From NCBI GenBank assembly GCA_015350385.1, contig WNKI01000001.1, forward strand, positions 201,751-265,750: DNA of 64,000 nt, given 5' to 3'. The position numbers and the translations under genes are program-made. The stretch is from Aculops lycopersici. Taxonomy: Eukaryota; Arthropoda; Arachnida; Trombidiformes; Eriophyidae. The notes under the pieces are model-generated. The model ran no database searches, was not told the DNA's origin, and was given only the letters and a program-made list of their open reading frames with translations. Below, piece by piece: positions 1-10,250 of the stretch (positions are counted from its first letter, which is position 1; each line of letters opens with the position of its first letter).

Positions 1-1278
1 GGATGTCGACCCTCGAGGCATGTAAATGAAACTAATAATGAATCAATGATCGCGCTGGGAGTTTTCTGGTTCGGCCGGCCAGCAAGTGAGCGAGAAAAAA
101 GCCACTTCCATCGGGTGCGTGAATAATGGAGCCACATTATTCAGTCCGATCGATTGGCTTCCTCGCCACCAAGTGGAGCGGCAGTCTGGCCACTTCCGCA
201 GCTCGAGAGGCAACAGCAAGAGTAAAAGCAGAAGCAGAAGCAAAAGCAAAATCAAATGGCACTGGCTTTGTGCCGCTCGAGTTGGCGCCAACGTCGAGTG
301 TGCATATTTCTCCCATAAGCAACTGAACGGGCGCCGAGTCGTTAGCAAATGATCCGGTTGGGTCCAATCAGCGCCAGTGTCGTTGCTTTTGTCGCAAGCA
401 AAGTTGCCGCTCCCCTCGGCCTCATGTTGGCCACTTCCGGTGGCTGCAAAGTCGCACGCGGGTCTCAATCAGTCGGGAAGATAGTGGAGGACCGGCAACG
501 TGAACTGGTTAGCGGGCGGAGGTGGAGTTTCGATGCCCGCAACCCGCACGTCGGTTTCGAGTCAAGACGTGGCCTCGGCTAAAGCAAAGGCAGAGGCAGA
601 GGCCCAAGCGACAGGCGAGAGTCGAGGACCTGGAATCTAAATACGAGCGGCAAGATCGTGGCGCGAATTTTAAGTGATCGCCCGGCAGTCGATCGGTCGC
701 AATTTGGGGACCAGAAGACTGCAGTTATTGTCGCTCGCTGGCTTCAATGTTGGCGCCAGGAGTTGAGTTGGATCGAGGCGCTGGTTGCAGCGGAGATCCA
801 ATATAAGCGCCACGCAGGAGCCAGTGGAGCCACCGGACACAATGGACCTCGTGGCCGGCGGGACGAGCTAAGCGGCGGCCCTCAATTAAGACGAGTCAGA
901 GCGGAAGTGGCAAGAGTTGGCGGCCAGCCTCCGAGCTCCAGTTTTCATGCTCTACTGAATACCCCTCTTCTTCCTCCTTCCCTCTCCTTGCTTCCTGCTC
1001 AACTCAGTTATTGCTCGGCCCCCTGCATCTTGCTCGCCTTTTGTCCGGTCTTCGGCTCGTCCTCTGCCGGCTGCATGGCGAAGAGTCGCTAGGCGCCAAG
1101 CGGAGAGAGAACCGCTCGCCTGGGGTCGGCGCATTGTAAAACCATAATGATGATTTGCGCACATCCGCCGACTAAACACACAGCAACTTGATCATCTTCA
1201 GTCTCGACCGCAAGCTCAAGTTGGAAGACGAGCCGCTCCTTTGTATGGGGAGGGGGCGCCAAAGGAGAACAACAATAG
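1..1278. other. Upstream region of the Dscam gene, no supported gene
   Basis: Only short open frames and simple-sequence runs are seen here: GCAAAA/GCAGAA-type repeats near 215-255, GGCAGA repeats near 585-603, and CTTCCT-rich DNA near 960-1000. Several CGGAAGT/ACTTCCG words occur. In chelicerate short Dscam genes, alternative 5' Ig cassettes can lie upstream of the constant exons. I see no Ig-like exon in this stretch, but the window begins only 1.6 kb before the first Ig exon, so upstream cassettes outside the window cannot be excluded. Confidence 0.5.
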
Positions 1279-1384
1279 ATGGGCGCGTGTTGTGGTTTGC
1301 GGGTGTTGTTATCGCGATTGCTGATGTTGTTGCTGTTGCTATTGCTGTTGTTGTGCTCGGCGTTTCTTGTCGCGGTTACTGTCG
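1279..1384 (+). other. Candidate signal-peptide exon of the short Dscam
   Basis: An ATG at 1279 opens a frame with a short n-region followed by about 15 consecutive Leu/Met codons and an alanine/valine-rich c-region, which is a textbook signal peptide. A GT at 1385 leaves one codon base, which is exactly the phase needed by the Ig exon at 1651. The donor (GTGTTG) is weak, and the Leu run derives partly from a TTG/CTG repeat, so chance is possible. If it is right, the protein starts with its own leader directly before the Ig7-like domain. Confidence 0.42.
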
Positions 1385-4300
1385 GTGTTGCTCCTACTTC
1401 CAACTTCCTACTTCCAACCTCAGGCCTAAACTAAACTCATCGCCCGCGACAACAGCAACAACAACAACAGAGAGCTTGTTAAATGAACTAAAAAATCTTT
1501 CCGCCAGCCAGCGAAATCGAGCGCCACTTCCGCTCGCCCGACCCCAAGTCCGTCGCTTGCCTTTAGCAGCCAATCAGCTTGAAGAGTCAGAAAGATAGAG
1601 AGAGTATCTAAATTCAAACTAACCAAACCTCACAAATTTCCCACCGACAGCCAAACCAAAAATTGAACCCTTCGAGTTCAGCCGAAACTTGGAGGAGGGA
1701 ATGCGCGCCGTTGTGGTTTGCGCCGTGGTCTCGGGCCAGTCGCCTATGGACGTCACGTAAGTTTTTCATCTTTAAGCAACCAACACGCTCCCTCTTGTCT
1801 GTCCCAAATCTAACCGCAACTCGTGGCATCCCGTCGGCCTCTTAGTTGGTTCAAAGACGGAGAGCTGCTCCAAGAGGACGAGCAAATTGCCCTCGACCAA
1901 GCGAACGGATTTAGCTCAACGCTGACGTTCAGCAGGATTAGTCCCAATCATTCCGGCCACTACACTTGGTAAGTCAATTATCTAGCCGCCACTGGCCACT
2001 TGTTCTCATCATTTCTGCCTCCTTGCCTCCGACCGGCCAACTAACGGGACCATTGTCGCCACCGGAAATGCTCCTTCTTCTCCTATCTCGTCCTCCTCTC
2101 GTTCCTTTTGCTCGCCTCAAACTCAACTCAACCGCACCAAACTGAACAACCCGCCCGGAAACTACAGCGTGGCAGCAAACGCCTTCGGCTCCGCCAATCA
2201 CACGTCCCGACTACTCGTCAATGGTAAGTCCATCATTGGGTTAACAAGTTTTGCCTCCATGAGTCTCCCGAGTTCTCAACGCTAACTCTACTTCTCCTCC
2301 AACATCAACAGTGGCACCCTACTTCATGGAGCCGCCCAAAAGCACGCAGGCCATTCTAGGCTCAAACCTAATGGTCGACTGCCGCGCTGCCGGACAACCA
2401 AGGTGAGTGAGACTTCGCGTTGTGTTAGCTAGGTGACAGGTTGGCGTCGCCTAGTCGCCCGAATGTCAACACTCCACTAACTCACTGCCCCCCTTCATTC
2501 TCTCTTCCTCGTGATGCAGTCCGCAAATCAGGTGGCGCAAGCTGGTGGCCGTCGGGGGAAGTGGCGCCGGCTCGTCCTCGGGTTCCTCGGGCGGCAAGCA
2601 GGTGGCGCCCCTCAGCGGCGGTTCCAACTCGCTGAGTGCGGGAAAATTATTCGAGTCTCCCGAGACAATGGACAACTTACAGGTTGCATCTACTTCTATG
2701 GCCTCAACTCCGTCAGCCTCAAATCCGAGACTAGAATTCCGCATCATAACCTCAAACTCGCATATTCAGATCCTAGAGAATGGATCAATGATAATAAAAG
2801 ACGTCGAGTTGGCTGATTCCTCGCGCTACGCTTGCCAAGCTCTCAACGGCATAAATCCAAGTCTAAGCGAAGTGATCGACATTCAAGTTTTAAGTAAGTA
2901 TCAAACATTCGATTTTCCGAGCAGTTGTAAGAAAACGGATGTTGAAAAGCATTCTCTACTTTTGATTTGTTAGTCGATCCGTGAGATTCCCTACTTTTTG
3001 ATTGGTCACTTCAAAATGATGGAAAACTAACAAATTTTTCCGCCATCTCAACTACTAGGTCCTGCTCGTTTCGATGTAAACTACGAGACTGTGAGCGTAA
3101 AACGCGACTCAATGGTCAAGTTCAATTGCGCCCCTAGAGGCGACCAGCCGTTGAAAATTGAGTGGTACAAGGAAACTAATAGATTGGTCGCAGCCTCGAA
3201 CCTTTCGAGCTCAAGTGATACAGTTAGACAACAATCGAAATACAGTGAGGTGGTTCATTTGGCCCCTCGAATTAGCGGAGAGTCAACTGGAGTCCAACTT
3301 CCAAGCCAGCGGCACAATAACTTAGTTCTCGAACTAGCTCCAGCGGCAACAATCAACAGGTCGCCGGCAGGTCAAGCTCAGCAGTTTAAAGACAACGTCG
3401 ATCGTATGGAATCGAGCGAGTTATTTATAAATTACGCCGACCGAAGTGATAATGGAAATTTTGTCTGTGTTGCCTGGAATCTATTTGGTCGTGACGAGCT
3501 AACCTATCGGCTTGTGGTGCAGGAACCACCCGATACGCCGCCAAATGTTAGCGTGCAAAATGTTCAAGCCACAAGCTTGAAGTTGCTTTGGACTTCTCCC
3601 TTCGACGGAAATTTGGTGTTGAGTCACTTCATCATTGAGTATCGCCGTCTCATTCCCTCTCAAGCGAGCAGCAAGACTTTAGTTTCGGCTTCCCATTACG
3701 ACGGCAAAGAGTTGGAATCAGCGGCGAGTCGGCATAGTGAATGGGTTCGCTTGGTGGTGCCAACGAGCAAGTTGAACTCGGAGCCGATCGTAGTGAGTTC
3801 CGCTGGCCAGCGAGGACCAATGGGCTCCAATCAAGTGGGCGCCATCCAACAACAACAACAGCAGCAGGTGCAATCGCAATTCAGCATTATGCTTCACCAA
3901 CTAGCCGCCCGCTCAACTTACCAAATCCGAGTGGCCGCCGTAAATGCCATTGGCCAGGGTGCCTTTTCCCCCATTCACACATTGAGCACCGCAGAGGAGC
4001 CACCAAACAGCCGTCCGAGCGACCTTCGAGCTCAGCCTCTTTCCTCGACTTCCATCAAGCTTCTCTGGCGAGGACCCGCAAACTTAGATGACCAAGCTCC
4101 TGTTCGTGGTTACTACATTAGCCATCGGAAGCTGGGGCCGAGCGAGAATAAGTCGTCGAGCTCAGAGACTCGCTTGTGGTTGGCAACAGTGCCCATGAGC
4201 GCGAGCAACCTAAGTCTCCCCCAGAATGCAGAGTTGGCCGATGCCCGGTTGGGGCCGCCGCCAGGTGGCAGTGGTGTGGTCGCTAGCTACGAGTATCAGC

Positions 4301-5757
4301 TGAACAATTTGGAAAAGAACACCAACTACGAGATCCAGGTACAGCCCTACAATTCGGTGGGCGTGGGACCAGCCAGTGAGACCATCGGACAAACCCTCAA
4401 ATTTGACCGACCCAGTCAGCCGAACCTAAAACTGGTGGCAGCCAGACGGCAGTCACTGGAGCTTAAGTGGTCAGTTAGCAATGACGAGCCAGTGATGGGA
4501 TTTTCGCTCTTTTACAAGTGCGAGTATGACGACTGGCGCGAGATTCAGCTAGCAGTCATCTATCATTACGTCATCGAGGGTTTGCGATGCGGCAACAAGT
4601 ATCAAATTTACCTGAGTGCCTTCAACGCGGCGGGCCGCTCGGATCCCTCCAAAGTGCTGAGTGTCAGGACCGAGGGAACTGTGCCCGTGGCGCCCGACAA
4701 GAGTGCCTTCTTCCGGCCAAACATTACGGAGGTTGTTCTCGATATGAGTGGCTGGAAATCTGGAGGCTGTCCCATTAGTAGCTTCACCATTCAATTTAAA
4801 AGACTGCACGACTCCAATTGGTTTATTTTATCCGAAGGGGCCACTCCCTTCGCAAGCTCCGACAAGATCACCATTCCCGACTTGACCCCAGCAACTTGGT
4901 ACAAACTCCTGGTCACAGCTCTAAATGAAGCAGGAAGCACCAACGCCGAGTTCCTCTTCAGCACTCTCAATTCCCGAGGCGAACCAATTGCGCCCGACTT
5001 TCCCATTGACCAGGAAATGGGTCGAGTTTTTACGGCGGCCAGTGGCGCTGGACGCTCCATGCTCAACAGTCTAAGTCAGTTGCTCTTTTCCTCGGGCCAA
5101 AATGGGCAACAGGAAACGCAGCTCCTGCTACCGATGAGCTGTATCCTTCTCCTCCTCGCCACCTCGCTTGCCTCGTACCTCTACTACAGCCACAACATAT
5201 CCGCCTCGAGGAGTCAGTCGTCCAATAGCTCAACCTCCAGCTCCACCTCAAACAAGAAGCTCCACGGTGGCGCTGGCTCGTCGCCAGATCGATCGCCAAG
5301 TTTACTGATGAGCAACATGCATGGATTTGCGCCCAACAATATCAACAACAGTGAAGACAAGCGACTGTTGCCCCAGCAGCAGCACCAACAACAAGCAAAC
5401 GTGCACTTGTTACATAACCACTACCACCACCAAACTCTACCTTTGAACGCGGCTCACAATTGCGATGCTCAGAACTCGATGCTCGATTCGCTTGCCAACA
5501 TGCAGACGTTTGGTTCGCAAAACCAGCATAGACTTCGGGCAAACTCGGTCATGTTCGGCGCAAGCAACAATCTGGCCCCAAGTAACTGCACCAACTCCTC
5601 CTCATTATCCACCCACTCCACTAACTACCACTTCGATGGAGCCTCGTCGCAAGCTTCCACTTCCGGCACGAGTGGTTCAAGTGGTTGTGGCCAGATGGGT
5701 GCCAAATTAAACCCCAAGTTGCAACTTATCGACGAGTCATCGATGATTGAGGCTCTA

Positions 5758-5788
<31 letters not shown>

Positions 5789-6305
5789 CACATCTCTACG
5801 GAAACTATGAGCCCCCAGTGCAAATGTCACCTGGCCACCACCGCTTTCCTCTCGGTGGCCAGGTAGCGGAGGATATTATCGAGACCCAAGCTGATGGGAA
5901 TAATTTAATCGACTCGAATTTGGCTAGCTTCTTCCAACAGCGACCTGTTGGCGCTTCGAGTTCGTTTGTCTCCGCGTCCGACTTGGCCAAGAGGCAGCAG
6001 CAGCAACCGGGGGAGCCGATTTACCAGCGATTGGACAAATTTCACAACTGCACTCTGGCTTCCTGCAAGCAGCAGCAACCAGACCACTTTGCCACCATGA
6101 ATCCTCAGGTAAAGGCGCAGACGTTGCGCTTTATAAACTCAAACTTCTCGTTGGACCAGGATCGACAGGGAGCCGATAACAAGGCGGTGACCGTGACACT
6201 CCAGTGCCCAGCGAGTCAGTTCAACGACTCGGCACAGAATAATGTGTACCTGGCCGGCCAGCCATCAAATGACTTCAGCCAACTCGAAATCCAAACCCAA
6301 CAACA

Positions 6306-6336
<31 letters not shown>

Positions 6337-6444
6337 AAACAAAAACAAGCGGACGAGCAACTACAACAAATTGACTTCGACGAATTCCAGGACCCAAACA
6401 CTCAGCAGACGCTAGACTTTTTAGCTCACGGCGACTGTCTATAA
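1279..6444 (+). CDS. Short Dscam-like cell-adhesion receptor (3 Ig, 4 FN3, one membrane span)
   Basis: Homophilic neuronal/immune adhesion receptor of the Dscam family. Exons by splice motif and phase: 1279-1384 (signal peptide, uncertain), 1651-1756, 1846-1968, 2168-2223, 2312-2402, 2520-2893 and 3059-6444; these join in frame to about 1413 residues. The first Ig starts with PKIEPFEF and NLEEGMR, which resembles Ig7 of classical Dscam; the next two match Ig8 and Ig9, the last ending with NLFGRDEL and VQEPP. Four FN3 domains follow (about 3526-4985); the last has the Dscam-typical W-x-GGCP motif near 4750-4775. A membrane span lies at about 5122-5188. The roughly 420-residue cytoplasmic tail is rich in Gln, Ser, Asn and His, with poly-Gln runs near 5757-5790 and 6297-6345. 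The short architecture matches the chelicerate sDscam type. The last exon fuses one Ig, all FN3, the membrane span and the tail. Family assignment is strong; the first exon and true 5' end are not. Confidence 0.88.
5757..5790 (+). repeat. CAG/CAA run coding poly-Gln in the Dscam tail
   Basis: About ten consecutive Gln codons, mostly CAG, lie in the cytoplasmic tail of the Dscam-like protein. A second, longer run lies at 6297-6345. Such runs are expected to vary in length between individuals. Confidence 0.85.
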
Positions 6445-6965
6445 GTAGTAATAATCAACTGAAGAGATAAGATAAGAAGCAGAAAGAGATTAAAGTTTTG
6501 CACAAGCTTCGTGTTGTTTTTGAGCGGATGTGCTTCGAAATGCACATCCGCGTAAAAGTTGGCACCCTCTTCTTGCGTCACACGCCCGCGCATGCGCCAC
6601 TTTGTTTTCACCCCAAGCTCTTCAGAGGGAAGGAAAAGTGCTGACTGCGTTACTAGGTGCGCCGTTGGCCATAATTCTGATTTATGGCCGCGAGTAAAGA
6701 GTGAAAAGTCGACAACATATCGTCTCATTTACATGCCTCTCAGTCTTGGCAAGCGAGAGACTGTCACTTTGGAGATGCGCACTAATGTTCTGAACAAACT
6801 CCAAGGAGTCAGTCGAGTTTCGGGTGAGAATATTGAGGCTCTCGGTTGGCTAAAAGTTGCAGCATTGCAATTAGTTTAGTTTTAGAACTTTCTAGTCCAA
6901 GTGTCAGTTTTCAGTTGACAGTTTTGTTGAGAGTCTCGTGCGGGTCGGGTAGATTAATTTTGCGG
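6445..6965 (+). other. Dscam 3' UTR and GPA2 upstream region
   Basis: The Dscam stop at 6442-6444 is followed by an ATTAAA polyadenylation-like signal at 6489-6494. The rest up to the GPA2 start at 6966 shows no coding signal. An in-frame extension upstream of 6966 exists but lacks a leader-like sequence, so the ATG at 6966, directly before a hydrophobic stretch, was chosen as the start. Confidence 0.55.
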
Positions 6966-8036
6966 ATGCCTCGAGATTCAAGCTCCATGTTAGCGTTGGT
7001 TGGAATTCTGGTTGCGGTGCTCGTATTTATTGGCACGCCAGCAGTAAGTGCAGTTCACCTCGGGTACCAAAATGGAAGTCCAGTTATTGGTGAGAATAAT
7101 GTCAATAGCATGACTATTGGAGTGAGCAACCAGTCGAGCAGTTCGCCGATCTACTGGCGGCGGCCTGGTTGCTACCGAGTAGGTGAGTAGATGCTTCAGT
7201 TTTGAGATAAACTCTTTCTAGTGACCAAAATGACTAATCTCTCTCTTTTTCTCCAAATTGCAGGTCACACGAGAACAATCAGCATTCCCGGTTGTGTCAA
7301 GTTCAACATATCGACGAACGCCTGTCGCGGCTACTGTATGTCCTACTCAATCCCTTCAAACGAAGACATTGGACCATTCGAACAACTCGAGCTCGAACCG
7401 GAAACCACAACCACTGCTCTGCCATCAAGAGCGCAATTGGTGGCCACCTATCCGGATGGCCAACTAGTGGTCAATTATTTGGACCATAGAAGCCGACAGA
7501 GACGATCCTTGGCGTGGCTATTCAGTGACAATCCCCAGAGGAAGCCGCCAAACAATCGGGAAGAGTTTCTCAAGGTGCCCGATCAGATGCAGGCATCCGC
7601 CTCAACCAAGACAGTCCACAATCTGCGAGGGGATTCCACGAGTCCAGCGGCCGCGAGTGGGGGCCAAAAGCGGACCTCCGAGCGGCAACTTGGCAAGCTA
7701 ACGCTGGACTCTAGCTTGGTGGACGCAATCATGGGCAGCATCGCGGACGGAAAGCGGCGCGATGTGGTTAGCGTGAGCCAGTGTTGCAACATGATGGAAG
7801 CCGAAGAGGTGAGTACCTGGTTCGCCGCTTGCAGAACTTGCCACGCCCACCCGCGACGGAAGTCACCCATTAACCTTGATCTCCACTTCCGCCCACTCAC
7901 CTGTCGCCGTTACCGTGGTCGGCGTCGAAAATGTTTTTAGGTTTTGGTCAATGTTCGTTGCGGCGTCAACGAGGTGCGACAACTAGTGTTCAAATCTGCC
8001 AAGACTTGCGAGTGTTTCTTTTGCAAACACGTGTGA
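6966..8036 (+). CDS. GPA2: Glycoprotein hormone alpha-2 subunit (thyrostimulin alpha) with a large internal insertion
   Basis: Secreted cystine-knot hormone subunit expected to pair with GPB5 and act on an LGR1-type receptor. Exons 6966-7182, 7264-7808 and 7941-8036 are in phase (285 aa; family members are usually near 120-130). The signal peptide covers about residues 1-28, ending at AVSA. Family motifs in order: W-RRPGCYRVGHTR, SIPGCVKF, NACRGYC, then VSVSQCCNMME, VRCG, VFKSAKTCECFFCKH and stop. All knot cysteines are present. Between the YC-SYSIPS motif and VSVSQCC lies an insertion of roughly 135-140 residues. It carries a furin-type RQRR site (7488-7508) and a KRR site immediately before the second half of the knot (7752-7760). 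The insertion is in one exon and in frame, so it is not an unrecognised intron with stops. The neighbour on the opposite strand is GPB5. An AATAAA signal at 8149-8154 ends the transcript. Confidence 0.93.
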
Positions 8037-10250
8037 GCAGTCCAAGGGGCGACGAGAGCGCAGGTGTCCGGGACATAGGGAGAGGAGCGAGAGGAAGAAG
8101 AGAAACTCATCTAAAAGTTACGAATGTTGAAAGCGAGCGCAAATGGAAAATAAATGTTTCAATAGTTTCAAGAAGAAAAAAGAGCGGAAGACAAATGGCC
8201 GCCCACTGACCTGCAGTCTACTTCCTTTACTTCTCTTTGCCACTCCAATTCCATATGCTCTTCCCCCTGCTTTCCTGATTAAAGTGGAAACTCGAGCTCA
8301 AATTAACGCTCATCGTGTCGTCATGTTCCGTCGCCCACAACTGCGGGCGAGCAAATTAAGCTGTTCGCTGCTGGGGCTTCGAGTGTTTGCTCTGCTAATT
8401 GACCGAATAACATAACGCAGCTTCGAAAGTCGCATCATCTGTCAGGTGAGCGCAACTCATTAGGCTGCTGCTCTTAGCCTGTCTCCAAAAAAAGACTAAT
8501 GGGTTATGGCCACCGCGACGTCAGAATGTCACAAGAAGTGACGACTTCTCGAGAATCGCCGCGCGGCCACTCGGCTCTACAGCGGCGGGGGCGCTTGACA
8601 CTTGGCCACTTTTTGGTTCGGGAGGACGAGGGAGAGTTGATCCAGGTGAATAGCGTGAGACGTTGAACACAAAGTTCAAGGAAAAGTTGACAAGAGTTTT
8701 CCATTAGTTCGGCCAAAATTAGACCCGCACTCCCGCCTGCTGCTTGTTTACTCACCCAGGTGGGCGTGTAGTCCGCTCGTCGGGTGGGATTATAGCGATC
8801 ACATTCGTCTGGCTCAGACGTGTCTCTTGTCATTCATAATCATGTGGAAGCGAGGGAAAAATTTGAAGAGCTCAACGTCACCGAGTCCCATTTTCTGGTC
8901 CCCTCTTGGCCGATCAGCTGATCCGCGGATGTCGCTAGGTGCATCCAACTCTCGCTGTTACAATCTCGCATCTGTATTTTTGTTACGGACACATGTATGC
9001 CCCAATACAGATAATTCTGCAACAAACCACCAGTTTGACGGCCAGAAGATCCGATAAATTGGATTTGAATTGATGCTAGTTCCGCGGACTCGATCGCTTG
9101 GTAAAGTTAATCAATTGCCACTGAATAATAAGCTCAATTGGGCTGGCCAATCTCAATGTTCTAAAGCAACGAACGAAACTAGATCTAGATGGCAAAACGT
9201 TTAGGCAAATTCGTTTTGAAATGACGCACGTTTATTGCTACTATCTACATGTGAACTACTGACTCTGGCATCCAATCGATGCAACTCACAATGACGACAC
9301 CACCAAAACCAACTGAACTTTTGCCGGCCGAGTTTATTGTCGGCTGTTGGGTCGAACCTGTCCAAGGCCAATCAGGAGTTTCCAAACTCGACCGTCGAGT
9401 GCGACCACCTGCCGAGTCAGCCAGCTTGCGCGGCTTCCGGGCGCTAATCAAGCCAACGGAGCACCTCTGCCGAGTCAGCCTCCTCTCGCTTGCCTGCAAC
9501 TTTCTCCTGCTAGCGAGTCGCTCGACACACTTGGGCCGTCCGATGGAAATGGAGGGCTCGTCGCTCGGTCGTACCAGGTGAGCTCGAGCCGGAGAGGGAG
9601 CGCCGCAAGTGGAGGAGGCGGCGGCGGCGGCGGTGGCTAATTTGAAGTCACTCATGTGTTTACTCGCCTCTCGGCCAATTGAATGACATGATATTTGAAG
9701 GGTGAGGCAAAAGCAACGAGGCGACAACGCAAATCTCAAGCCTTGACTCAATCTACTCCCGGATTCTAATTCAGTGACAACAAACAAGCGGATCAGTGGA
9801 ACGCTTGTCATTTTGCCAACCAGTAAAATGATGACGCCGACAATTGAGTCGGCCACCTGAGCTCGGGATTTGAGCCCGCCGAGTGCTAGCTAACAATTGC
9901 GAGCAATCGCCCAGACAGTAGACCTACTTGTGCTCCTGGGATAGCCTGGCCCAAAGCGAGACACGCCGGCTGGCCAGTTGGGGCTCGTCACTTGCTTGTT
10001 TTCGCTCCAGCGCTTTTCCTTGGGCAGAAGTCTTGTTGTCTGAGCATAATAGGCTTGTGGTCCCCTTCCGGTTTGACGCGTTGTGTTGACTGGAGGACGA
10101 GTTGGCCGCGCGCCCACGCAAAGGCTGATTGCTCGTGCATGAAGCTGGCTGCACAACAACACCACTCTAATCGCAACCTCCGACGACTTGACAAGTGCCG
10201 CAAATCACTTGAGAGATCGCAACCTTTGTAAGCCATTCACCAGTTGGCCG
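8037..10250. other. Convergent spacer between GPA2 and GPB5
   Basis: It holds the two 3' UTRs: AATAAA on + at 8149-8154 for GPA2, and TTTATT (AATAAA on -) at 9333-9338 and 9231-9236 for GPB5. A GGC repeat lies near 9611-9637. A 203-codon open frame on - at 9245-9856 has no recognisable domain and mixed composition, so I do not call it a gene. Confidence 0.55.
8149..8154 (+). terminator. AATAAA polyadenylation signal of GPA2
   Basis: A canonical AATAAA lies 113 bases after the GPA2 stop codon, in a normal 3' UTR position. Confidence 0.6.

Noticed and set aside
43..468. Minus-strand frame with a long Leu run resembling a leader
   Set aside because: The Leu run comes from an imperfect AAGCAG/AAGCAA repeat read on the opposite strand and is not followed by any domain.
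9245..9856. 203-codon minus-strand open frame between GPA2 and GPB5, with a hydrophobic start
   Set aside because: It overlaps the expected GPB5 3' UTR, has low-complexity Ala/Ser/Arg content and shows no domain or splice support.
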